From: UBA5158 sp040389045
GTDB taxonomy: Bacteria; Pseudomonadota; Gammaproteobacteria; DSM-16500
Length of the DNA: 64,000 nucleotides
Assembly (NCBI GenBank): GCA_040389045.1
Contig: JAZKAT010000047.1
Coordinates: forward strand, 5,890 to 69,889
Reading direction: 5' to 3'
This document shows positions 1 to 9,055 of this stretch, one piece after another (the first letter of the stretch is position 1; every line of letters starts with the position of its first letter). A program made the position numbers and the translations under genes. The notes under the pieces are model-generated. The model worked only from the letters and a program-made list of their open reading frames with translations, ran no database searches and was not told the origin of the DNA.

Positions 1-1449
1 GTGGAAAAATTCCTTCAGAAAAATAAACGCGGTGGAAAAGAACAACCCGAGAATAAGGCTGAGCAATAAAGTAAATGATTTATGTTTAGGCTCAGGAATA
101 ATCGGTGTGGTCGCGCCCGTCAACACGCGAATATCACTTAAAGTCCCGGCTTTCAATACTTGCAATTGCTGAATGCTATTTAACAATAATAAATATAATT
201 GATTTTTGACTTTTACCGTTCGTTCCAGACTAATGGCGCGTTGATCGGAATGCGGTAAGGTGCGAATTTTTGTTTCCAGGCTGTCCGCTTCACTTTGCAA
301 TTGAATTTGCTTTTGCGCCAGCGCGATAATGAAGGGATGTTGCGGAGTCAATTCCTGTAGTAATTCCACGCGTTTTAATTTCAAATCCGCTATGCTTTGT
401 TCAACAGTAGATAACTGGGTCAAAATAATTTTGGCTTCCTGCGCAATATCAATCGTGCCGCTGCGGGCGCGATATTCATTGAGCGCGGTTTCAACTTCAT
501 CCAGGTTTCTTTTGACTTCGGGCAGTTGAATATTTAAAAAATCCAGCGTTTTGCTTGCTTCAGCGGATTTTTTCTCAATATTGCGCTGGATGGCGAAATC
601 AATAATCGTATTTAAAATAACGGGCAGAATTTGCGGATTATTGCCTTGCAGGGTCAACTGCAACACACCGGTTTTTGCTTTGATTTTATCGCCTAAATCA
701 ACCAGTGATAAACCCTGGGCTAATTCCAAAACTACATCATCAGGATTACGTTTAACAATATTAAATTCCGTGCCGGGGTTCGCTTTGATTTCAGCAATGC
801 GAATTTTAATCTGTGGAATGATATTTTCGGCGGTTTGTACCGTTTGTCGCACGCGGCCTTTTAACAGTAAAGTATCACCATAATAGATACTATAGGTGTT
901 GCTGCTATCAATCTGCATGCGGAAATTCTTGTCATACAGTGAACTGTTTAAATCAAACATATCCACCGTTACTTCTTCGCCACCCCAGGCAAATTTTGAC
1001 AATCCAAAAGGCGGTTTTGAAATCACATTGGCATGAGCGTGACGCGCCCAACCACGGCCAATGATAGGAAAATAATGTGGCGATACCGCGACATTTAAAT
1101 TTAATTTGTCGACTACCGATTTCAAGATAAAGCGGGATTTTATTAAGGCGATTTCAATTTCTGCTGGCGAAGCGCGTTCCAATGGCGATAAGGATATGCC
1201 CATATTGCCTAGCAGTTGTTGCATGTTATTAGCGCTGCCTAATTGACTATCCACTTGGATCAAGGCGGTAGAAACATACTTAGGGACTTTGTTAAACGTG
1301 TACAGCGTGCCTATAGCTAAAGCGATTAAAGTAACGAGGACAATTATCCATTTGTTTTCAACCAATTTGTAAAAAATCAGTTTGATATCCAAGTCATTTA
1401 AAATACTTTCGACTGGATGATTATAGTCACTCTTAGTCTGACCCGACAT
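1..1449 (-). CDS. wzc: Wzc-like polysaccharide co-polymerase (3' end off window)
   Basis: Reading the minus strand from the ATG at 1449 gives 483 uninterrupted codons that run off the left edge, so the gene is partial. The protein has the layout of a polysaccharide co-polymerase. A short cytoplasmic N-terminus precedes a membrane segment at about residues 35-52. A long periplasmic Wzz/GNVR-type region rich in coiled coil follows at about 300-420. A second membrane segment lies at about 459-478, just before the edge. In Wzc the tyrosine-kinase domain follows that second segment, so it should lie outside the window. Adjacent wza and wzb, 4 bases upstream, support Wzc rather than a plain Wzz. 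The role is control of capsule or exopolysaccharide polymerisation and export at the inner membrane. The kinase domain is inferred, not seen. Confidence 0.86.
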   Translation of the reverse strand, partial: MSGQTKSDYNHPVESILNDLDIKLIFYKLVENKWIIVLVTLIALAIGTLYTFNKVPKYVSTALIQVDSQLGSANNMQQLLGNMGISLSPLERASPAEIEIALIKSRFILKSVVDKLNLNVAVSPHYFPIIGRGWARHAHANVISKPPFGLSKFAWGGEEVTVDMFDLNSSLYDKNFRMQIDSSNTYSIYYGDTLLLKGRVRQTVQTAENIIPQIKIRIAEIKANPGTEFNIVKRNPDDVVLELAQGLSLVDLGDKIKAKTGVLQLTLQGNNPQILPVILNTIIDFAIQRNIEKKSAEASKTLDFLNIQLPEVKRNLDEVETALNEYRARSGTIDIAQEAKIILTQLSTVEQSIADLKLKRVELLQELTPQHPFIIALAQKQIQLQSEADSLETKIRTLPHSDQRAISLERTVKVKNQLYLLLLNSIQQLQVLKAGTLSDIRVLTGATTPIIPEPKHKSFTLLLSLILGLFFSTAFIFLKEFFH

Positions 1450-1453
1450 GGTC

Positions 1454-2311
1454 TTAATCGTCCTTGATAAGGGTTGATTGGAACGGCGCAATGGTAAAGG
1501 TTTGTATCGTCGGCAATATCTTGTTGATGACGCGGCTGTATCTGGCCACACCGGCGGTGGATACAACTACTATATCATGGGGTTTTAATTTAAATTGTAC
1601 GGCCATGATCATCGCGCCCGGTGAACTCATATCCAGCCAGTAAACGTTAGGATGTAAAATATTGCCGCGCATCACGTAAACATAATGGGTATCAGATGAT
1701 TCTTTATCAATGCCGCCCGCGTTATTAATAATGTCCATAATACTGACCGGGAAATCGGTAATAAACTGCACCCCGGATTTTACCACTTCACCTACAATGT
1801 AAATGGGTTTATTACGGAATGAGGCAACGCGCACACTCACTTGTGGTTTGCGTATGTATTTTACCAAGCGCTCGGTTAGTTGCTCGCGAATTTGATTTAC
1901 GGTTAAGCCATTGACCTTGATGCGGCCGGCGAGTGAGAAAAAGATTTCACCGTTTTGATCAACCAGAATGCCAGCGGGATTATTGTTGGATTCATTGGTC
2001 TGGGTAAAGATATTGACGTTTTCCGAAGTGGTTTGCATGCTGGGGATGGTCAGCTCAGGATGGTTCCAGACGATAATCGTTAAAATATCCTGGGGGCCTA
2101 CTTTATATTCTTTTACTACGGAGTTTGCTATGCAAACATCGGGACTCAAGCGAATAAAGTTGGGATAAAACAATTGACCACGGTTTTCCACGGGTTTGGC
2201 CACATCCGCAGTGCCCATGTAAGTCCCGGGAGTGGAACAGCCAGTCAGCAGCAAACTGCTAAGCAGCGCGATGAAATGATGAGTTACCCGCGATAAATTT
2301 ATTCGGGGCAT
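1454..2311 (-). CDS. wza: Wza-like outer-membrane polysaccharide export lipoprotein
   Basis: The protein (about 285 residues from the ATG at 2311) starts with a lipoprotein signal ending in a lipobox LLTGC with Cys25. A poly-export (PES) region follows at about 60-155 with the YKVGPQDILTI signature. One SLBB-type region lies at about 160-215, and the C-terminal stretch resembles the Wza membrane-spanning helix region (VSTAG...INKILPTI). Escherichia coli Wza has 379 residues and two SLBB-like repeats, so this copy appears to lack about one of them. It should form the outer-membrane channel for polymer export, working with Wzc. The start is uncertain: a TTG at 2326 has an AAGGA-type site upstream, whereas ATG 2311 is the conventional choice. 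Either start overlaps the end of wzb, which indicates one operon. Confidence 0.9.
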   Translation of the reverse strand: MPRINLSRVTHHFIALLSSLLLTGCSTPGTYMGTADVAKPVENRGQLFYPNFIRLSPDVCIANSVVKEYKVGPQDILTIIVWNHPELTIPSMQTTSENVNIFTQTNESNNNPAGILVDQNGEIFFSLAGRIKVNGLTVNQIREQLTERLVKYIRKPQVSVRVASFRNKPIYIVGEVVKSGVQFITDFPVSIMDIINNAGGIDKESSDTHYVYVMRGNILHPNVYWLDMSSPGAMIMAVQFKLKPHDIVVVSTAGVARYSRVINKILPTIQTFTIAPFQSTLIKDD

Positions 2312-2745
2312 ATTCTTTTCTGCCAATCTTGTAATCCTTTATCAATTAGTGTTACCGCGTACTCATAATCCGAGACCTGGCCGCCGTAAGGATCTGGAAC
2401 TTCAAAGTTGCTCCATTTGCCGAGTAAGAAAACTTTACCTAGCGCGTAACTATACATACCTTCAATTTGTTTCTTTTGTTCTTCTTCCATTACCAAAATT
2501 AAATCGGCTGCGCGCACCTGGGCATCGGTAAGCTGACGAGCAACATGGTTGGAAATGTCTATATCACGTATTTTCAACAGCGCTTGCGCTTTGCGCGATG
2601 CTGAATTACCTACTACTGCGGACAAGCCAGCAGAATTTACTTCTATTGTGGATTGATGATCAATAAGCCATTGTTTGAATATACCTTCTGCCATTGGGCT
2701 GCGACAAATATTTCCCAGGCAGACAAATAAAACCTTATTGAACAT
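2299..2745 (-). CDS. wzb: Wzb-like low-molecular-weight protein tyrosine phosphatase
   Basis: This 148-residue protein has the full signature of low-molecular-weight tyrosine phosphatases. The CX5R loop is CLGNICRS with Cys9 and Arg15, and the general acid is Asp118 in the DPYGG motif. Length is normal for the family. In capsule loci Wzb dephosphorylates the tyrosine-rich tail of Wzc, cycling the export complex. Here it directly precedes and overlaps wza, with wzc next, the standard wza-wzb-wzc set in a shuffled order. Cytoplasmic. Confidence 0.92.
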   Translation of the reverse strand: MFNKVLFVCLGNICRSPMAEGIFKQWLIDHQSTIEVNSAGLSAVVGNSASRKAQALLKIRDIDISNHVARQLTDAQVRAADLILVMEEEQKKQIEGMYSYALGKVFLLGKWSNFEVPDPYGGQVSDYEYAVTLIDKGLQDWQKRICPE

Positions 2746-2849
2746 GACACCCCTTTATTTTATGCATGACACACCAGCAAAAAGCCAAGCGCTTACAATA
2801 CTTCAAAACCACTAATATTACTAATTTTTTAGCGTTAAATATCCTAGTT

Positions 2850-3641
2850 TTAAGCCGATTTAGCGGGGTGATACAAGTGGTACCAAGTGATGCCAATATA
2901 TTCATGTAACGCATAAACGCTGGTTTTTAATGCATTGATCGAAGGTAGTAAATTAATTATAAAGCTATCAGCTTTCAAATCAATAAAACCCATAGGTGCG
3001 GCAATGACGGTTAAATCCTGTCCCTGAAATGCATTTTGAAAAGCATAAATACTGCGTGGCATATGCCAGGCATTAGTCACTAGATAAACAGTATGAATAT
3101 TATTTGCTTTTAAAACGGGAACCATTAACTGACCCTGTTCTTCCGTGGAAGTGCTATGGGGTTCAAGCGCTTTGACGTTGATGCCATAACTTTCCTCTAA
3201 CATTTCGCGCATCAATACGGCTTCCGAGCGGGCAATATTGTCGCGGTTGCCCCCGGAGACGATGATGGGTAGATGGGTTTGTTTATTGAGATAGGCGGCG
3301 TAGTTCACGCGCTCCATGGTTTTTTCTGAGACTACGTCTTTACTAGTATATTCTGGCGCGCGCTCAATACCCGAACCTAAAACCACAATTGCTGTGCCAG
3401 TTGGATCAATTGGCAGGGTAGTTTGCACGGGAATATATTGGGTCTGTAAGCCATTTATCAAAAATTGAGCAAATAGCGGTGAAGAGAATAACCAAAATAA
3501 AATATAAGCGCCCCCGATCAGAATTTTACCGAAAGGAATTTTACACCAGGATAAAATAAATCCGGCTAGCATCAGGATTAAAATCAACCCCGGAGGGAAA
3601 AACCAGATTTGCATGAAATGTGAAAAATTATGTAACAGCAT
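2850..3641 (-). CDS. YdcF/ElyC/SanA-like DUF218 membrane protein
   Basis: The 263-residue protein has two hydrophobic segments near the N-terminus (about 10-30 and 36-55). A DUF218 domain follows, recognisable from AIVVLGSGIERAPEY, PIIVSGGN, a central EEQGQ stretch and VTNAWHMPRS. ElyC of E. coli, of the same family, affects envelope and undecaprenyl-phosphate lipid metabolism. That link, together with placement inside a glycan operon, suggests a role in lipid-carrier or envelope homeostasis, but the reaction is unknown. The start overlaps the end of the upstream oxidoreductase gene by 14 bases, consistent with translational coupling. A later ATG at 3614 is possible. Confidence 0.8.
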   Translation of the reverse strand: MLLHNFSHFMQIWFFPPGLILILMLAGFILSWCKIPFGKILIGGAYILFWLFSSPLFAQFLINGLQTQYIPVQTTLPIDPTGTAIVVLGSGIERAPEYTSKDVVSEKTMERVNYAAYLNKQTHLPIIVSGGNRDNIARSEAVLMREMLEESYGINVKALEPHSTSTEEQGQLMVPVLKANNIHTVYLVTNAWHMPRSIYAFQNAFQGQDLTVIAAPMGFIDLKADSFIINLLPSINALKTSVYALHEYIGITWYHLYHPAKSA

Positions 3642-5769
3642 AGTGGGTCTTATTGGTGTGGATAAGAGCGGCGACTTCCAGGGTGACCAGACTTACCTCT
3701 AACACCTCTTCAATAGGAATCGGCGATGGTAAACCATGTTTGACCGCTTGCACAAATTGATTAACACATTCTTGCTGGCCTTTGTCTTGACGGAATAAAT
3801 TCATGCGCTTAAAACCAGCCCAGCCATAACCGCGCAGCTTGCGGAAATTATCCAGTTGCAAAATTTTACCCGCGGTAAAAATTTCCAGACGTTCTTTCGG
3901 AAAAGATTTATGGCCATTCGCCAGATAATGAATCACACCAAATGAACCATCGGCAAACGTTAAAGTGATGCTGACTTTATCATCGGGTAGACTGACATTT
4001 TGCAGGCGGGTCACTTGAAAAGTAGTAATCTTGACCGCGGCCAGATAGCGCAGCAAATCAATAAAATGGCAAGCTTCACCAATAATCCTACCGCCGCCCG
4101 TGGCATTATCCTGGGTCCAGTGCGTGGCAGGAATTTCGCCGGCATTGACAGTCATGATAAAAGATTTGGGTGCATTGACGGTGGCCAGCAAGCTTTTAAT
4201 TTTTTGCATATGCGGGGCGAAGCGCCGGTTAAAGCCAATCATTAAGCGTTGCGGTGTTTGCTGATATTGTTCGGTGATTTGCGCTAATTCAGCGTGGTTG
4301 ATACAAAGTGGTTTTTCCACAAAAATATTTTTGCCAGCACGTAACGCTGCGCAAACGAATTCACTGTGGGTATCGTGACGGCTGGCGATGACTACGGTGT
4401 TGATTGCAGTGTTTGAAAATATTGAGTTAACATCTGTAGTCGCTTCCGCGATGCCATATTTATTGCCGATTTGCGTGCTGCTTATGCCATTATGGCTGGC
4501 GATAGATTGTAATTTTACCCGGGTTTTTTTAAACGCTGGGATTAAAATGCGATTGGCATAATTACCCGCGCCGATGACGCCAACGGTGATGGCGTCAGTG
4601 GCCGCGATGTCGGGTGTATTCAAAAAGACCGTTTGTTTGGTCAGCAGGGCATCTTCATCAGCGGCATCGTAAGTCAGCACAATACCTAACGTAGGAATGT
4701 CACCAGCCAATAAATCATAAGCTTTATCCGCTTCATGAATGGGAATGCGGTGGGAAATTAAGGGGGCAATTTTTAATTTATTTTGCGCAGCCATATCCAG
4801 AAAGGCTTCAAAGTTACGTTGTTCAGTCCAGCGTACAAAACCGAGAGGATAATCATGGCCTTGTTCTTCATAGCTAGTATCATATCGTCCGGGACCATAG
4901 GAACAACTGACTTGGAATGTTAATTCTTTTTTATAAAAATCGGCCCGTGATAATTCCAGTCCAGTCACACCGACTAAAATAATACGACCACGTTGCCGGC
5001 ACATTTCAGCGGCTTGATGTATAGGTTCATTCGAGTCGGTGGAAGCGGTAATGATGACGCCATCCACACCCCGCTGCCGCGAAAATTTTTGCGCCATCGC
5101 AATGGCATCCACACCCTCGGCGAGCGTAAGGGTTTGCGCGCCAAATTGTTTGGCAAGGTCAACTTTGCTTTCATCAATATCACAAGCCAAAACTTGACAG
5201 CCTTGCGCTATTAACAATTGTACGGTCAATAAGCCAATAAGGCCCAAGCCCATGACGACGAAGCTTTCGCCTAAAGTGGGCAAGGCTAATCGCGTGCCTT
5301 GTAACGCGATTGCGCCCAGTACGGTAAACGCGGCGTATTCATCGGGAATAAAGTCGGGAACTTTGCAACACAGATTTTTGGGTACGCTGACCAGTTCCGC
5401 ATGCGCGCCATTTGAAACTACACGGTCACCCACAGCAAATTCACTGACCCCAGCGCCCACTGCGGTGACTATGCCGACATTGCAATAACCCATAGGTAAT
5501 AACTGATCCAGTTTACTGCGTACCGCATCCAGGGTGGCGGCCAACCCATCGGTTTTGATTTTATCAAAAACCATTTTGACTTTGTCAGGCTGTTGACGGA
5601 TTTTTTCCAGTGTCGATGCTTTGCCGAAATTCACCAGCATTTTTTCCGTGCCGGAGGAAATCAGCGATTTTTGGGTGCGGATTAACACATGTCCGGATTT
5701 TAATTGTGGGCATGGAATATCCAGGACGCTGGTATTGCCATTTTTAAGAGATTGTAGGATTTGTTTCAT
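3628..5769 (-). CDS. two-domain oxidoreductase (MDR alcohol dehydrogenase + Gfo/Idh/MocA)
   Basis: The 713-residue protein is a fusion. Residues about 1-370 are a medium-chain zinc-alcohol-dehydrogenase-like domain with an NAD(P)-binding glycine motif (GLGLIGLLTVQLL). Residues about 395-705 are a Gfo/Idh/MocA oxidoreductase domain with its own Rossmann motif (GVIGAGNYANRIL) and the EKPL motif typical of the family. Such bi-domain enzymes recur in exopolysaccharide and O-antigen loci together with heparinase II/III-like proteins and AsnB-like amidotransferases, as here. They are presumed to oxidise or reduce nucleotide-sugar or sugar-acid intermediates, but the substrate is unknown. The gene overlaps both neighbours (14 and 26 bases), so it belongs to the minus-strand operon. 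Confidence 0.87.
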   Translation of the reverse strand: MKQILQSLKNGNTSVLDIPCPQLKSGHVLIRTQKSLISSGTEKMLVNFGKASTLEKIRQQPDKVKMVFDKIKTDGLAATLDAVRSKLDQLLPMGYCNVGIVTAVGAGVSEFAVGDRVVSNGAHAELVSVPKNLCCKVPDFIPDEYAAFTVLGAIALQGTRLALPTLGESFVVMGLGLIGLLTVQLLIAQGCQVLACDIDESKVDLAKQFGAQTLTLAEGVDAIAMAQKFSRQRGVDGVIITASTDSNEPIHQAAEMCRQRGRIILVGVTGLELSRADFYKKELTFQVSCSYGPGRYDTSYEEQGHDYPLGFVRWTEQRNFEAFLDMAAQNKLKIAPLISHRIPIHEADKAYDLLAGDIPTLGIVLTYDAADEDALLTKQTVFLNTPDIAATDAITVGVIGAGNYANRILIPAFKKTRVKLQSIASHNGISSTQIGNKYGIAEATTDVNSIFSNTAINTVVIASRHDTHSEFVCAALRAGKNIFVEKPLCINHAELAQITEQYQQTPQRLMIGFNRRFAPHMQKIKSLLATVNAPKSFIMTVNAGEIPATHWTQDNATGGGRIIGEACHFIDLLRYLAAVKITTFQVTRLQNVSLPDDKVSITLTFADGSFGVIHYLANGHKSFPKERLEIFTAGKILQLDNFRKLRGYGWAGFKRMNLFRQDKGQQECVNQFVQAVKHGLPSPIPIEEVLEVSLVTLEVAALIHTNKTHYAVT

Positions 5770-6778
5770 GTGCCACCATTTTAAATAATTTGATTGAACA
5801 CCAGATAATAAATAATCCGGTCATAAGACTAGCCATTAACCAAAAAGCTTGCGTGACATGCGCTAAGGCAAAAATCGCGATAGGTAAAATGAGAAAAATA
5901 TTCAGTAAAGTAATGGCGAGGGTGACGCGCTGATGACTGGCGCCATAGGCAATTAAATTTTGGTAAGCATGATCGCGGTGCGCCGCGTACCAGCGTTCTC
6001 CTTTGAGAGCGCGGTACAGCACGGTAAAAGTAGCGTCACAAATAAAGACGGCCATGATAATCAGCCAAAAAACAATAGGGATGTCATGTAAATTAGCCGT
6101 GTGAATCGCGATCACAGCAAATACATAACCGATAAATCCACTGCCTACATCACCCATAAAAATTTTCGCGGGTGGCCAGTTAAAGATAGTGAATCCCGCT
6201 ATCGCGCAGGCGAAAAATAATAATAACAGTGCGCAATTGGGGCCATGCACCATGCTCAATGCCAGACTGCCAGCCAGGGCGATAAATAATCCTTCGCTGC
6301 CAGCCAGACCATCTATACCATCCATGAAATTATAAAAATTGATTGCCCAAATCACGCCGACGACGGCAAGCAAGTCGCCCCAGAAATTTAACGTGAATTT
6401 CCAAGTGCCTAAATCAACGATAGGAAAACCGTGCAGCCAATAGACTGCCCAAAGCGCAGCCAGTAAATGGATGACAAAACGCCAGCTTGTTTTTACCTGG
6501 TAAACATCATCGGCGTAACCTACAGCGGCGATGACCAGACCGCCACCCATTAAAGCGTAGGCCAGAGTAGGGCCCATCAAACCAGTAAGTGCCATGATGA
6601 TAACGGCGCCTAGGAAACTGATAACAATAGCGATACCGCCACCGCGGGGCGTGGGAATTTGATGGGAGCTGCGTTGATTTGGAATATCGAGAATATTTTT
6701 TCGAATTGCGTAGCGCCGGGTCAACCAGGTCAACAGCAGTGAAAATAAAAATGTCAGGGCCAGGTAAAGCACTTTCAT
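5744..6778 (-). CDS. WecA/WbpL-like undecaprenyl-phosphate sugar-1-phosphate transferase
   Basis: This polytopic protein (about 344 residues, roughly ten hydrophobic segments) carries the diagnostic motifs of the MraY/WecA family: an early DD pair in GYADDVYQ, NFMDGIDGLAG, a PPAKIFMGDVGS loop, and HRDHAYQ in the last cytoplasmic loop. It should transfer a sugar-1-phosphate from a UDP-sugar to undecaprenyl phosphate, starting repeat-unit assembly. The epimerase/reductase directly upstream and the WbpM-like dehydratase at 25879 suggest a WbpL-type enzyme using UDP-D-QuiNAc or UDP-D-FucNAc. ATG 6778 is chosen because the first hydrophobic helix begins there. An in-frame extension to 6865 would overlap the upstream gene by 40 bases and adds no membrane or motif sequence. 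Confidence 0.9.
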   Translation of the reverse strand: MKVLYLALTFLFSLLLTWLTRRYAIRKNILDIPNQRSSHQIPTPRGGGIAIVISFLGAVIIMALTGLMGPTLAYALMGGGLVIAAVGYADDVYQVKTSWRFVIHLLAALWAVYWLHGFPIVDLGTWKFTLNFWGDLLAVVGVIWAINFYNFMDGIDGLAGSEGLFIALAGSLALSMVHGPNCALLLLFFACAIAGFTIFNWPPAKIFMGDVGSGFIGYVFAVIAIHTANLHDIPIVFWLIIMAVFICDATFTVLYRALKGERWYAAHRDHAYQNLIAYGASHQRVTLAITLLNIFLILPIAIFALAHVTQAFWLMASLMTGLFIIWCSIKLFKMVAHETNPTIS

Positions 6779-6825
6779 AATGGACGACAAACTCCTAGCA
6801 TTACAAGATTGGCGATAATAACATT

Positions 6826-7803
6826 TTATTGCTGGCGATAAGCAGCAATAATTTCCGGTAAACATTTTTTTAGATCATAATCTGGCTTAAATCCTAACTC
6901 TTGCTGAATCAATTGCGAATTATAAGCTGCGGAGTCAAAAAGTTTGCCCATGCTTTCGGAATTAAAAGGGAGACGGCGGCGCAGAATTTTTTCAGCCAAA
7001 TCCCCTAAATGACCTAATAATTTGAAACCAGCCAGCGGCAAATGCCAGTTAGGCAGACGTTTGCCCAACGCTTCACGCATAGCGATGTATAACTGACGGG
7101 TAGAATAATCTACCCCATCCGTCACAAAATAAATTTTACCCTTGGCGTTAGTGTGACGGGCAGCTAATACCGCCGCCTGACAAATATCAGCGAGACTAAT
7201 CAGGGAGCGCCGGTTGCCGATGGCGGGTACGGGGATAAAATAATTTTTATCAATGGCGCGCAGCATAGCATATAAATTTCCTTTGCAGCCCGGGCCATAA
7301 ACCAGTGCGGGACGTAAAATGCAAACATGGATGCCGTGTTCCTGACCGGCTGCCAGCAAATATTTTTCCGCATTACGTTTGGCGATGCCGTAGGGGGACA
7401 GTGGTGCTTGCTGCCATTGTTCATCTATGTTTTGCGGACTATCGGCCACTGCTTTGACACTACTGAAATAAATAAAACTGCGTACACCACCGCGGACGGC
7501 TTCTTGAAATAAATTTTTGGTACCTTCAAAATTAATGGCGTTATGTTTTTCGGCAAAAGCGGGGTCGCCTTCTTTAAAAGCATGGGCGTAACCGCCTAAA
7601 TGAAAAACCGTATCTATATTGTCGCAGCTATTTTTCAGGGTGGCGGGCTGGGTCAAATCGCCGGTGATTTTATCAACTCCGGCAGGCAGCAAATTTCCAC
7701 CAGTTCGTACCAGTGCCCGCACTTGATAATGCTCACGCAATAAATAATTTACCAGATAAGAACCAATAAAGCCGGTGGCGCCGGTGACTAAGGCTTTATT
7801 CAT
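6826..7803 (-). CDS. NAD-dependent epimerase/reductase, WbpV-like extended SDR
   Basis: The 325-residue protein starts with the Rossmann motif TGATGFIGS and has the SDR active-site pair YGIAK (Tyr-X3-Lys) with an upstream Ser-rich FSSVKAV strand. Extended SDRs of this subgroup beside WbpL-like transferases (WbpV and relatives) reduce a UDP-4-keto-6-deoxy sugar to UDP-QuiNAc or UDP-FucNAc. The 4-keto substrate would come from the WbpM-like enzyme at 25879. The start overlaps the stop of the upstream glycosyltransferase by 4 bases. Simple 4-epimerase activity is an alternative that sequence alone cannot exclude. Confidence 0.85.
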   Translation of the reverse strand: MNKALVTGATGFIGSYLVNYLLREHYQVRALVRTGGNLLPAGVDKITGDLTQPATLKNSCDNIDTVFHLGGYAHAFKEGDPAFAEKHNAINFEGTKNLFQEAVRGGVRSFIYFSSVKAVADSPQNIDEQWQQAPLSPYGIAKRNAEKYLLAAGQEHGIHVCILRPALVYGPGCKGNLYAMLRAIDKNYFIPVPAIGNRRSLISLADICQAAVLAARHTNAKGKIYFVTDGVDYSTRQLYIAMREALGKRLPNWHLPLAGFKLLGHLGDLAEKILRRRLPFNSESMGKLFDSAAYNSQLIQQELGFKPDYDLKKCLPEIIAAYRQQ

Positions 7804-9053
7804 GTCACATTCTCGGTGGCGTTTTGGTTAGTGTGTGCGGTAGCGGCCAGCACGCTTAACATTTCATTAGCTTGACGTTCGCGGCTATGAAAATACGCGC
7901 GTTGTTGGCTTTGTTCAGCGTATTGTTTGCATAACTCAGGATTTTGATACAGCCGCAGCGCAGCTTCAGCCAGCGCGTGCGGATTTTCAGGCCATACCCA
8001 GATGCCGACATTTTCTTCCGTGATAATCGCGCTCGCTTCACCGGCGGGCGCCGCCAGTAAAATTGGCAGTCCCATGCCCATGGCTTCAAAAATTTTTGAG
8101 GGGATGACTTCGGCGAAAACGGGATTATTTTTTAAATGCACTAGTGCGACATTACATAAACTCCACAGTTGCCGCATAGTCTTTTTGGGTTGCGCGGGAA
8201 TAAATTTAACGTTAGTTAATTCTCTGGCTTTGGCGTATTCCATCAATTCATCGCGTTCCGCGCCGGCGCCGGCAAATAAAAATAATATATTGGGGTTATC
8301 TTTTACTATTTCCGCGCTATGCAGCACATTCGCCAAACCGTGCGCCATGCCATGCGTGCCTAAATACCCAATGACGAATTGTTCTGGCTTGATGCCTAAG
8401 TCTTGGGCGAGCTGGTGGTTTTTGGGGACGGGAGAAAATTGACTGGTTTCCACGCCGTTAATACAGACGGAAATTTTCGCCGCGGGGACTTGCCTTGCGG
8501 TGAGGTTCACTTTGAATGCCTGGGTCAGGACGACAATGGCATTAGCGCGACTATATAAAAATAATTCCAGTTTTTCTAACCATTTTATCAACGTGGATTT
8601 TTGCATAGCGCCTACACCGACGATAGAAGCGGGCCAGATATCAGCGACTTCAAGTACAAATGGCACGCGGCGCAAGCTGGTTAACAGCCAGGCGGTGACG
8701 CCGACAAAGAATTGCGGCGTAGTCGCAGCGATTACATCGGGTTTTTTTTGCCAGAGACCGGCGCACAGTGCGGGTACAATATAAGATAAAAAATCCAGGG
8801 TGCGCAGCATGAAACCTTTATTTTTGGCGATGAAGGTTTTGATGCGGACGACGCGAATGCCGCTCATGATTTCGACTTGATAAAATTTATTTTTGTAACC
8901 GTCATACACTTTGCCTTCCGGAAAATTGGGCACGGAAGTGATGACAGTAACTTCATGGCCGGCGGTTATCCAATGACAGGCGCGTTCATAAACGCGGCTG
9001 GCGATTGCATTACCTTCCGGTGGAAAATTATCAGTTAAAAATACAATATGCAT
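7800..9053 (-). CDS. GT4 glycosyltransferase, WbuB-like
   Basis: The 417-residue GT-B fold enzyme starts with MHIVFLTDNFPPEGNA, a hallmark of WbuB-type GT4 transferases. It carries the C-terminal nucleotide-sugar-binding region with GTHGMAHGL and a PSKIFEAMGMGLPILL stretch containing the E-X7-E type motif. WbuB relatives add L-FucNAc or a similar amino sugar as the second residue in O-antigen units. It is cytoplasmic and membrane-associated. Only 2 bases separate it from the upstream heparinase-like gene and it overlaps the downstream SDR gene by 4, so it sits firmly within the operon. Exact donor and acceptor are not readable from sequence. Confidence 0.88.
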   Translation of the reverse strand: MHIVFLTDNFPPEGNAIASRVYERACHWITAGHEVTVITSVPNFPEGKVYDGYKNKFYQVEIMSGIRVVRIKTFIAKNKGFMLRTLDFLSYIVPALCAGLWQKKPDVIAATTPQFFVGVTAWLLTSLRRVPFVLEVADIWPASIVGVGAMQKSTLIKWLEKLELFLYSRANAIVVLTQAFKVNLTARQVPAAKISVCINGVETSQFSPVPKNHQLAQDLGIKPEQFVIGYLGTHGMAHGLANVLHSAEIVKDNPNILFLFAGAGAERDELMEYAKARELTNVKFIPAQPKKTMRQLWSLCNVALVHLKNNPVFAEVIPSKIFEAMGMGLPILLAAPAGEASAIITEENVGIWVWPENPHALAEAALRLYQNPELCKQYAEQSQQRAYFHSRERQANEMLSVLAATAHTNQNATENVT

Positions 9054-9055
9054 TG

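Noticed and set aside
551..883. Plus-strand open frame of 110 codons inside the wzc-like gene
   Set aside because: It lies antisense to a clear Wzz/GNVR coding sequence and shows no family resemblance.
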